Origin: Symbiodinium sp. CCMP2592
Taxonomy: Eukaryota > Sar > Dinophyceae > Suessiales > Symbiodiniaceae
DNA: 64,000 nucleotides
Assembly: GCA_905221615.1 (NCBI GenBank)
Contig: CAJNDT010005757.1
Span: 62,001 to 126,000, forward strand
Direction of reading: 5' to 3'
Shown here: piece by piece, positions 10,277-19,129 of the stretch
Position numbering within the stretch: position 1 is the stretch's first letter
Layout: the number at the start of each line of letters is the position of its first letter
Notes under the pieces: generated by a model
Told to the model about the DNA's origin: nothing
Seen by the model: the letters and a program-made list of their open reading frames with translations, nothing else
The model's database searches: none
Program-made: the position numbers and the translations under genes

Positions 10277-13200
10277 TCAGGCGTTGTCTCGCCACCATCT
10301 TCGCGTTGACGTAGGATCGCGTTCCCAGGGCCGGAGGTTCTCCTCTGGATATGGGTTCCTTGGCTTTCCCTTGTCCTTGCCTTTGTTTCGGCCTTTGGCG
10401 GCGATGTAGTCGTGGTAGGAATTGGTGTTCCAGCCACCATGTTGCTCGCCTCCGGTTCTTCCACGCCCTTTTGAAGGTCCCTTGGATGAAGAAGCGCTTT
10501 CACGTTCCTCCGTAGTAACAGGCGTGTCCAGGATGGAAGTACCACCTGGAGGAAGATAGTCAGCGGCCGAAATGTGGTGTAGGGCTTCTGTACGTCTTGT
10601 CGTCGGGTTTTGCTGTCTCTCAGTCTTGGATCTATTCAGTCTGTCCATGAAATGCGCAGGCATTTGAACGCTGTGGTCCACTAGCAAGGCAATGGTCTGG
10701 ACTGACTGATCAGAATGAGTCAGCAGAATACCGACAGGGTCGATGTACAAGAAGTCCACCGGTCCAGTTGGCGTTGGTCGTAGCACTGAGAATTGTTGGT
10801 GTCCCGTCACCATTGGGATCACCTCGCATAGGACGTTCAGGCAACAAAAGTGCATTGCCTTTACATCTTCATCCCTGTCGCTCTTCAAGTAAGTAGTAGG
10901 GCTGAAGTTGTCCCTGCCAATTCCCATCATGTTGGCTCCACGTACAAGTAAAGAAAGCATCTGGTTCGTCCGGAAGCGCTTCAAGGTGTAAGTCCCGTTG
11001 GGATCATACTGTTTGAGGTTCTCAGGTTCCTTTGCAAAGCGAAGGATCTCCTCATCAGTCACGTCCCTGCTCACACCTGTTTCCTTATCCACTGCTGCCA
11101 AAGATCCCCACTTTCCAAGCACATCATAGCGTTGGCCGAGCGCGAAACTTTCCCTCATCTGAAACAACGGCATAGTCGCCCACTTTGCGAATCCTGACCA
11201 AGCTTTGTAGATGGATCGGCATACCACGTATGCCATGTACGACAGAGCGGTCATGTTCGCGTCAATGCAATGGGCATTTCGCTTTCCAGAATAGTAGGAT
11301 GGCTGCATGGCGGTACGTGCAAGTTGTAGTTCAGGATCGATGTTCAAAGACTGGCCGGTAAGGAAGACGGGACGACGTTCCTGTGCGATTGCTTCCGGAA
11401 CTGCGTCATCAAAGTCCTCTTCAGGCTCAACGTCCATTTCTTCATCAGGTTCCTGTTCTGGATCGTCTTCCGCGACGACAGATGGTTCTGGGATTTCTTC
11501 AGGTTCCGCAACGGTCTCTACCTCCATGGCTTCCTGCTCCTCTTCGGGCGCCTCAGGCACTGCGGCTGCTGCGGCTTCCATTGTCTGAGCAATGAAGTCA
11601 CTGGGGATCTCCGTAGGAGTATCCCGTTGTGGAGAACCTTGGTAATATCCGCTTGAAATGAACTGTGACCAGCAAGACGTGCATCGGGAGAAACATGCTG
11701 GAACGATGTTGTAGCATGCCGGGCATACCCTCATTCTCCGTCCATCCTCGTCTCTGCGTAGGTCTTCGGGTCGCCAATTCTTGATGACAAACTTGATTCC
11801 TTTGTCCATGTAGTGATGCCGAACCGTGTTCTCCCTGTGGGACTCCAGGACAGTCGTGAGGTCACGAATGATCTGCTCCTTGCTTGTGTCGTGGGGTCCA
11901 GGAGGCATCTCGCAAAGCAATTCCATGATCTTGCTTGGCGTTCGGTATCTCTCGAACTCGGGAAGCAACGGTGATGCATTGTAGTCCAACACCAGCTCTT
12001 TCTCCAACCTTTCATCGTAGATCTTTTCCACCAGAGCGAAAGAGTGTGTATCTCGAGGATCAGGGACGCAAAACCATACCTCCTTGACGAAATGGAAAGG
12101 TATCGTTCGACCAACGATCATGATGCCGCTGTCTGTGATACGTCCATCTTCTCGTGCAAGATCTTGCGATGGGACATGAAGTACCGCCAGTGGCATGTGC
12201 TTGGCGTCTCGTCCATGTACTCGCATCTTGGTCGTTGCGTTCCGGTGATCGAACGGCGCAAACACCCCCCAATAGCTGTGGAGTCTGCCGCCTTGGTTGC
12301 CTCGGAATTGGCGCCGATGGTCGAAGTCCCCGTCGGGGTCCTCCGAACCAGGCATGATGCCTTGCGTGACAATGGAATCCAAGTTGCGGCATGCCGTAGC
12401 GTGGAACGCACCTCCAAGACGTTGCAAGAGGGTCATAGATGGAGATATTGCGAACCTGTTCTTGTCCAACTGAAGCAAGTTGTTCTGGGGATCTGAATGC
12501 GCAGAGTGACCACTCGTAGCCCGAACTGCCCATGGCTTCACCCAGCCGTTGCATAGGTTCAGGTACCTCTGGCCATGTCGGCAATGGTCGTTGCTCTGGA
12601 TCTCTGCGATCTGGTCCCGAACTGATACCAACATGTTCGAACCTGCTGATCCAAGAACTTCCGTGCCGGGGTCCTTCACTCTCACACCCAGGAACTGCAA
12701 CCGAATCTTGGCCTTGTTGCGTTTCGTGGCTGCAATCATGTTCCCCTGGAACAATAGCTGAAGTCTTTCATTGTACACTCTCTTCTTCTGTTGGTCATCG
12801 GTCCTTGAGACCCCTTCGGTGATGCGTCTGCTTTCATGGGTCCATAGTGGCTCATGCCTCACCAAGTCTTCGATCAGCACCCACCCTCCTTCATCACATT
12901 TGATGACACTGTTGAATGCCACCTGGCACCGGTTGTCAAGCCATTCCGAGCCTGGGCGCCTGGCGATTCTGTGGCGCAAGTCAGACTGGATGCATGATAG
13001 CGCCCAATCCGCATTCAACCTGCGCTGACGGGTGATGTTGCGAAGGACAACTTCGTTCACGATGTCCCACCGATTGTTGATGAAGCTTGCACCCTTGGTT
13101 GGGATCAGGTCGAGAATCCCGCACCGGATTGGCCTTCCGCCGCCGATGGATTCATAGCCTGGATTGGTGTAGCTGTTAGTGTTCTCGTCGTACACATAGC

Positions 13201-16200
13201 TAGGACGGTCTCCCCGTTGGGGTAGGCGTCGGTCGCGATGGTCCGAAAGCTGCTCAATGATGTCCACCACTCGCTGGCTATTCTCTGGTCCCGATTCCTG
13301 CAGTGGTACGCCACAAGCATCATTTAGGCCCCGACGATTCTCCACATCCGTGCAGAGATTGTGTTTGTTCTCATAACGGATCAAGACCACATCACCCCGT
13401 ACGGCTTCGCCTCCGCGTCGCGGTCGGGCTTTGGCCTTGGGTCGTCGGTCCGAGGATGCAACACTCACATGATCTGTGGTGTCAACGTCCATGGGTTCAG
13501 CCTCTTGTGAAGGTACTCGACGTGGATATCGAAGAAGACTTTCCTTGATGATCTGGACGCTTCGAAGTACCAGGTCCCGGGTTGCAGCATTCTCTGTGCA
13601 ATTTGACAGAGTGTGTAGGTCACTGCCACAGGCAACACAAAATGTGATGCGATCGCTTCCGACTGACATCTCGCCCTGAGCGAGTACGCCAACATAGTCC
13701 TGAAGCTGCGTGACAACTCCTTCACGAATTGCATGCCTGGGATCAGGGCCTTCTGCACCTTGCTCTTCTTCGGGTTGCGCATCCACATCCACATCCTGTG
13801 CAGGTATTGGTGGAGCAACTGAGAACCCTGGATCGTCCGTGACGTTGTCAGCGGCCTGTGTCTCGTCGGTTCTCGCAATCTCTACAGGGTAGATATCACC
13901 ATCGACGATCACTGTGAAATCAATCACGAGGTCAGCGGACATGTTGTTGACGATCTCAGCGACTGCTTCATTCTTCTTGGGCGGTGTCCTTTTGCGCGGG
14001 GAGTCAACCGTGATCAGCTCGATGGCTTCGGCCGACGCGTAGCGGAAGAATGACCTTTCGATTCCTCTCGCGCACGCATTTGCTCCCTCAAGGCCACCCC
14101 AATTCGGAAAATGACTTGGGTGTCTCATGGCAATCGTAAGAAGCCCGAGCGCCAGCTCCAATGTGTCACCCAGGAGCTCTTCCTTGGGCAAGACTGACCC
14201 TCGGTAGCATTCTTGGCGCTCTTCTGGAGTCAAAAGCATCCTCATGAAACCAGCATAAGCGCAGTTCCCGGCGTCGTAGTAGCAGATGTAGCATGTCTTG
14301 CCTTCGGAGTCGTATCCTCTGTCCCACGCCAACTGTTTGGCCTTTCCCCATGCCGCGTACTCGATGGCCTGACTGGCTGTGATTCGGAGACCACCGTAGT
14401 GAGAAACCGTCTTGCCGATGTCTTCATAGACCATCTCTGCACAAACTTTGAGGAACTCCTTGATGTCCACACGAGGATCCACAAATTGAAGCCTCAGGTC
14501 ATAAAGGTGCTTTGCGCAAGCCAAGGTGTACTTCTGGGACGCGATCAAGTCATTGAAGGAGCTGATTTGATGCTGCATCTTCAAAGCTGAAGTATGCGCG
14601 CACCCAATGCAGTGCCCAGGATACCCGTTTCCGGTCGGCTTGAAGAAGGCTTGTGCGTAGCACTCAGCCAACTTCATTCCTTCACATCCTTGGCAATAGA
14701 ACGTTCTCCCTTTGACATAACCAGTGTTCGGGGTCGCATAGGTGTCGATCCTGAACCAGTAGTGCCTGTTGTCGTAGTAGGCCTCGGGAACGGTCATGGC
14801 GATGTCAAAATCCTGCCAGGTGACTGTGGACGACTCAGCGACCGTGTCACCCTGGGCACCCGACCTGATCTGTTGCTGCTGTTCCCCCGTAAACCATGTC
14901 TGCGAGATCTTGGTGGTCGTCTTGACTTCACTCTTGTCCTCCCAAATCTCGACAAGCGACGGGTGAGCGACTAAGTCGGTTCTGACTGTCTCGTCCCATG
15001 AGCGAACTTTCGATGCCTCAACAAAGCACGTGGATACCATCTTCTCGCAAAACAGCTGCTTCTCATAGATAGCTAGGCCCAATTTGAACCTGACCCGATT
15101 GTCTGGTGGTGGTACCTTCTCAACTGACAGAGTGTGCACGCCGGACGACGCATGTTTCGCCTGACTGTACATTCTTGACCAAAACGAAGATCCATGAATC
15201 ACCACACATGCTCGGGCCCGCAACTCCAGTTCAATGTACATTCCCAGCGCGTGGAAACCGTTGAACATAGAAGCTTTCTGTCGAAGGTAATTGCTGGCTG
15301 CTCCTACGAACCGTAAGTCGTGGTTGATGTTGACAATTGGAGGGCGCGTGGTACGCTTCCCTGCCGCAATGATGGGGTCAACGTACGTGGCTTTGAGCTG
15401 CCGCTGCAAATCAGCACGAATCGCTGCTCCGTCTCCGACCTCACTCATCGGAAATGAAATGTTCTCGATGAGGATCGCTTGGAGAGACAGATGGTAGTGC
15501 AATGTGACGGTTGCAAGCTGCTCTTCAGTCAAGCCATCCAATGTCTCATTCACAGATTCCAACGATCCCTTCGTGACTTGGAAGTTGTAGTTGGCACCTG
15601 CGGTGATCGACGGGCTCACAATGTAGATCTCACTCCATCCATGCATGACGAGATTCTCCCTCACCGTATGCGATGACCCTCTGGTCCTTGCGACCATGTC
15701 AAAGTCTTGGACGAGGATCGTGCACTGAGAGCGCATAGTCGCGGCATCAGGCTTGCCACCCATACCCAAACTATTGCGAAATCCGTTCAGCGTGTTCATG
15801 GTATTGATCCTTGCTTCTGCCGGAATTTCATCGTTGTCGACAAGATCGCCGTCTGCCTCGATCATCACAGCCGAGGTAAGCATTGGAGGAGAAGGAAGAT
15901 GCACGCACGACACCAATGCCAATGCATGGTATAGCCGCGAGTACATCCGTAACCACATCTTCGTGCTCAGCTTCACGTAGACCTTCAGGTTGAGACCCTT
16001 GTCGTCACTTTGAGAGACGGAACGAATCCTTGCCAAGTAGGTCACCAGTCTTCTGACGTAATGCTGAATTGGTGTGGTCCCCACGTCGTGGTTGGCCACG
16101 AACTTTGGCGTCTCATCAATGGTAGGTGGGTACTCGTCTTGATCACGGGTCGTCGCCAGCAAGCTTGAGCGACAGCCCTTTTCATCGATGTTGACGTAAT

Positions 16201-17779
16201 GGTACCAACTTTCCTGAGCGCCAGCGGGGATTGGAGCTTCCTCCCATGTCGGTTGCGATGGTTCCTCTTCCGGTTGCGAAGTCGGTGGTTGTGGAGGAGG
16301 TGCCGCAGAAGATGATGACGCCGATGCCGTTGCCTCGTCCGTCCTTGCCCTCTTTGGTCCGTGGCTAGGGGTGGCTCGAGGCTCGGTAGCGGATCCTTGT
16401 GATTGTCCCGGCGTTCTTCCATGCTCAGGGTGCACGATTCCTTCCGGTTCGAGGTTGCTTGCCGTAGGCATCGCCACCCTCCCCGTAGAATACACCCAGC
16501 TAGGATGCCGTTGAAGATTGGGCGGAAATAGGCCATCATCTTGTAGAAGCGGTCTTGGTGCCTCCATCTGTTGGAATTCTGCTTCCCATATGCTCAACGT
16601 GGCGCGTTTGGTAGAGCAGTCGACCACATATCCAGATTCAACTCCGCATTGATTCCAGGTGTAGCTACGGAACGCATCCGGCAATTGGAAGCCGTTCCTG
16701 TCTTGGTCTGCGCATACAGCATCCACGTGGTGCTTGAGGAAAGCGTACGTGGTGTAGTCGGAATCAGGGAGCACATCATTTGACCATCTGTAATGCGGGT
16801 GTCCAGTGTCTGGATCAACCCATGATACGTAGGAATGAAGCACGTGGAGACAGACACTGAACGCCTGGAGCGAGTTCATCGCAAAGGCGAGCGGGTGTCC
16901 CATGCCTTGAGGCATTGTGCGCATCATCATGGCCAGCTGGTGAACGTTGAGTGGCGTGGCGCCATCGTTGTTCGCAGCACATTCCTGGTTGTAGGTCCGT
17001 AGTCCATATCCAGTGTGTTTCGCGAACATGTACATCAGCTTGCACACCCTACATAACGTAGGCTCCGCCAACAGGTCTGATTGGTCAGGTGCTCTACCCG
17101 ACATTGGCAACTTGTGGTAGTAGTCCTGATTCACCGTATACCATTGTTGAATTCTCGTGTCTGTCACAGTCTGGTAGGGCGTCTCCACGGAGTTGATGAG
17201 AACAGCGAGGTTGTAGTAGCCGTCCGCAGTGACGATGTTCCTTGTTGCAGTGTTCAAGTCGAACCGAACTTGCTTTCGTTCTTGTTCCAGTTCAACCACA
17301 GCCAATTTTGCATCATCGCGGATCACTTCCTCATCCACCATGAACCTGGTGATGGCATTGTACTTCCCCTCGTGGTCAGCAACAATGTGTTTGAGACCTC
17401 CACCAAACTTAGTGACCATGGCGAGTATCTCCCCATAGGGTTTGTCCATGTACTCCTCAGGAGCAGCAAGCAAGCAAGCTTTGAGGATTTCTCGGACTCG
17501 AATGGAAAGATCTCCTCCTGACGACAGATTTGCACACGTGAACAGCAAGACCAACGGAGGTGCTTTGAAAGCTGCCCATGTGCGAATGAGATCATTGTCG
17601 ACCACTTTGTCTTTCGTAATCTTCGGCGGGAGCGAGACGCTCTGCGACGCATCCCCAGAATACATCTCCAGGAACTTGTGGAACTTCAGAAACGTTCGCA
17701 TCATCCCACCAGACGGGAAAACTTCCTCGTGGTCCACTCCATCGAAGGCCAGCTCGTAGGCATTGTAGCTTTCAGCCAT
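10277..17779 (-). CDS. 2500-aa second protein of copia element with Tpt1/KptA-like domain
   Basis: A single intact frame from ATG at 17779, placed between pol and the 3' LTR. Visible from the N-terminus: an unrecognised globular region (1-400); a disordered Ser/Pro/Gln segment (430-520); Cys-pair zinc modules near 1029-1060 and 1163-1173; a CX2CX4HX4C knuckle at 1381-1394; then 1595-1905, which resembles the tRNA 2'-phosphotransferase Tpt1/KptA. Matching features there are LRH at 1601-1603, a DEGGWVLIEDL stretch near 1629, TDDQQKKR near 1660, FHATACRNLDSIVTQGI near 1793, and Arg 1693 and Arg 1853 where the family's catalytic arginines are expected. A zinc ribbon (CPAC...CTSC, 2019-2036), an acidic stretch (2065-2135) and a basic Gly/Arg tail follow. 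Tpt1 enzymes move a 2'-phosphate from RNA to NAD+. What the domain does in this element is unknown. Confidence 0.8.
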   Translation of the reverse strand: MAESYNAYELAFDGVDHEEVFPSGGMMRTFLKFHKFLEMYSGDASQSVSLPPKITKDKVVDNDLIRTWAAFKAPPLVLLFTCANLSSGGDLSIRVREILKACLLAAPEEYMDKPYGEILAMVTKFGGGLKHIVADHEGKYNAITRFMVDEEVIRDDAKLAVVELEQERKQVRFDLNTATRNIVTADGYYNLAVLINSVETPYQTVTDTRIQQWYTVNQDYYHKLPMSGRAPDQSDLLAEPTLCRVCKLMYMFAKHTGYGLRTYNQECAANNDGATPLNVHQLAMMMRTMPQGMGHPLAFAMNSLQAFSVCLHVLHSYVSWVDPDTGHPHYRWSNDVLPDSDYTTYAFLKHHVDAVCADQDRNGFQLPDAFRSYTWNQCGVESGYVVDCSTKRATLSIWEAEFQQMEAPRPLLQDDGLFPPNLQRHPSWVYSTGRVAMPTASNLEPEGIVHPEHGRTPGQSQGSATEPRATPSHGPKRARTDEATASASSSSAAPPPQPPTSQPEEEPSQPTWEEAPIPAGAQESWYHYVNIDEKGCRSSLLATTRDQDEYPPTIDETPKFVANHDVGTTPIQHYVRRLVTYLARIRSVSQSDDKGLNLKVYVKLSTKMWLRMYSRLYHALALVSCVHLPSPPMLTSAVMIEADGDLVDNDEIPAEARINTMNTLNGFRNSLGMGGKPDAATMRSQCTILVQDFDMVARTRGSSHTVRENLVMHGWSEIYIVSPSITAGANYNFQVTKGSLESVNETLDGLTEEQLATVTLHYHLSLQAILIENISFPMSEVGDGAAIRADLQRQLKATYVDPIIAAGKRTTRPPIVNINHDLRFVGAASNYLRQKASMFNGFHALGMYIELELRARACVVIHGSSFWSRMYSQAKHASSGVHTLSVEKVPPPDNRVRFKLGLAIYEKQLFCEKMVSTCFVEASKVRSWDETVRTDLVAHPSLVEIWEDKSEVKTTTKISQTWFTGEQQQQIRSGAQGDTVAESSTVTWQDFDIAMTVPEAYYDNRHYWFRIDTYATPNTGYVKGRTFYCQGCEGMKLAECYAQAFFKPTGNGYPGHCIGCAHTSALKMQHQISSFNDLIASQKYTLACAKHLYDLRLQFVDPRVDIKEFLKVCAEMVYEDIGKTVSHYGGLRITASQAIEYAAWGKAKQLAWDRGYDSEGKTCYICYYDAGNCAYAGFMRMLLTPEERQECYRGSVLPKEELLGDTLELALGLLTIAMRHPSHFPNWGGLEGANACARGIERSFFRYASAEAIELITVDSPRKRTPPKKNEAVAEIVNNMSADLVIDFTVIVDGDIYPVEIARTDETQAADNVTDDPGFSVAPPIPAQDVDVDAQPEEEQGAEGPDPRHAIREGVVTQLQDYVGVLAQGEMSVGSDRITFCVACGSDLHTLSNCTENAATRDLVLRSVQIIKESLLRYPRRVPSQEAEPMDVDTTDHVSVASSDRRPKAKARPRRGGEAVRGDVVLIRYENKHNLCTDVENRRGLNDACGVPLQESGPENSQRVVDIIEQLSDHRDRRLPQRGDRPSYVYDENTNSYTNPGYESIGGGRPIRCGILDLIPTKGASFINNRWDIVNEVVLRNITRQRRLNADWALSCIQSDLRHRIARRPGSEWLDNRCQVAFNSVIKCDEGGWVLIEDLVRHEPLWTHESRRITEGVSRTDDQQKKRVYNERLQLLFQGNMIAATKRNKAKIRLQFLGVRVKDPGTEVLGSAGSNMLVSVRDQIAEIQSNDHCRHGQRYLNLCNGWVKPWAVRATSGHSAHSDPQNNLLQLDKNRFAISPSMTLLQRLGGAFHATACRNLDSIVTQGIMPGSEDPDGDFDHRRQFRGNQGGRLHSYWGVFAPFDHRNATTKMRVHGRDAKHMPLAVLHVPSQDLAREDGRITDSGIMIVGRTIPFHFVKEVWFCVPDPRDTHSFALVEKIYDERLEKELVLDYNASPLLPEFERYRTPSKIMELLCEMPPGPHDTSKEQIIRDLTTVLESHRENTVRHHYMDKGIKFVIKNWRPEDLRRDEDGRRMRVCPACYNIVPACFSRCTSCWSQFISSGYYQGSPQRDTPTEIPSDFIAQTMEAAAAAVPEAPEEEQEAMEVETVAEPEEIPEPSVVAEDDPEQEPDEEMDVEPEEDFDDAVPEAIAQERRPVFLTGQSLNIDPELQLARTAMQPSYYSGKRNAHCIDANMTALSYMAYVVCRSIYKAWSGFAKWATMPLFQMRESFALGQRYDVLGKWGSLAAVDKETGVSRDVTDEEILRFAKEPENLKQYDPNGTYTLKRFRTNQMLSLLVRGANMMGIGRDNFSPTTYLKSDRDEDVKAMHFCCLNVLCEVIPMVTGHQQFSVLRPTPTGPVDFLYIDPVGILLTHSDQSVQTIALLVDHSVQMPAHFMDRLNRSKTERQQNPTTRRTEALHHISAADYLPPGGTSILDTPVTTEERESASSSKGPSKGRGRTGGEQHGGWNTNSYHDYIAAKGRNKGKDKGKPRNPYPEENLRPWERDPTSTRRWWRDNA

Positions 17780-17891
17780 GGCTCGGGTTTCGGTCCTTCC
17801 TCCGTAGGAGGGAAGTCCCTACACCCTACTCGACTTCACGGTTCCGGGTTCTCCGTAAGAGGCACCCTTCCCCGATCCGTCTGGTCAGACC
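17780..17891. promoter_or_regulatory. Spacer between ORFs of the copia element
   Basis: 112 bp between the shifted pol tail frame and the second ORF. On the minus strand two related words, TCTTACGGAGAACC and TCCTACGGAGGAAGG, each form a small hairpin ahead of the ATG. They could be a processing or trans-splicing site for expressing the downstream ORF, but no test is possible here. Confidence 0.3.
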
Positions 17892-19129
17892 TTAGTTGTT
17901 CCTTAGTTGGGGCTGTCTAATAGCCCCTTCATCAGCGTCTACACACTGATGTTGCTGCCATGCAATGTCCTCAGATTCATGTGCAACATGACTGACACTG
18001 ACATGAGCTCGAACAAGGCTGCGAACATTCCTCGCAATTGACCGCCATGAAACATCAATGCGCTGCAACAAACTGCTCTTCGAATCATGGTCCAAGCAAT
18101 CATTCGGTCTCATCACCAAACGGTCCGCTTCAGGCATGTTAGAGAACATGATCCTGCGTCCACCACCATCGCCATCAGCACCAACATGATCATCAACCTT
18201 AACCTTCGTCACCTTGCCACTTGAAACAAGAGCATGCAACTCTGGCCAAGACCAACATGAACATGAAGAAGGCATGTCAAGCGAAAAATAGACGTCGGAA
18301 AATTCCGCACACTTCTTCAGCAGGCGTTTGAGAGATTTCAAGACACTTCTGAAAACCTTGTACTTCCCACCAGAACGTTTTTCACCCCCCACGCAAGCCC
18401 CTTCACTACTTCCAGGACCAGCACCTGATCGCAAAAGCGATGCCACAAATAGCACAGGTGTGCGCAGGTCGTTCCGGCACGCATCCTTCATCGTACCGAT
18501 AAGGCTATCCTCATCGGCCTTGGAGCTGATCAGCTCCTTGCAAGTTATGCGAGAGCAACCTTTAGTGGACTTAGGTACGGCGTAGCCGTTACCCAAGCCA
18601 CAAAGGTCAACAATCATGCGGTCTGGCTTCCGTCCACCAGCCTTCGACGGCATGGCTACCAACCTCCCATCGCCAGTTGCCTGAAATTTCAAGGCTTTAA
18701 GCAATCTTCTGGAGATTTGGCTAGTCAACTCGCATTTATCAGATCGATCCTTAGCGTCCGAATCAGTCATGTGCAAATGTTTGGACGAGCACACATCAGA
18801 CGACTTAGGATGCAGCGCGACGTTTGCGGCAATGTACTCCCATTCATCCTTGCAGTAGCCGAGCTCAACGGCGGTTCCAGGAGATACAGGATCCCGAAAG
18901 ATATAACGTTGCCCGTGAGTGCATCCTTGGATCTTGATGCTCTTCCACATGGCATCTTCCTGAAGTCCCTTATACTGCTTGGTTTCCTGGACTGGTACTC
19001 GAGGAGGCACTTCGATGATGATTTGGAACCCCCATGATGCCGCTCTGCGCGCAATTCTTTGGACGACCTCCCCCCATGGGTAGTCTGTCCGCAATTTGGC
19101 CCTTTTCAGGGTTGTCAGCGATTTTCCGA
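17892..19129 (-). CDS. Shifted-frame continuation of the copia polyprotein
   Basis: An open frame of about 410 codons overlapping the last 160 bp of gag-pol in the +1 frame. There is no ATG near its beginning; the first permissive codon is TTG at 19094. It opens directly after a stop at about 19130, so entry by ribosomal frameshift, or a recent indel, fits better than independent initiation. It contains a WGFQIIIEVPP stretch that reads as a natural continuation of gag-pol (FIGAGVLGKNSWLSRKI) and a later FSLDMPSSCSCWSWPEL stretch. The latter is reminiscent of C-terminal domains in other dinoflagellate retroelement proteins, a weak resemblance from memory. No function is assigned. Confidence 0.6.

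Noticed and set aside
19094-19094. Independent start of the 400-codon frame
   Set aside because: The codon is TTG and no ATG lies nearby, so a frame continuation is more likely.
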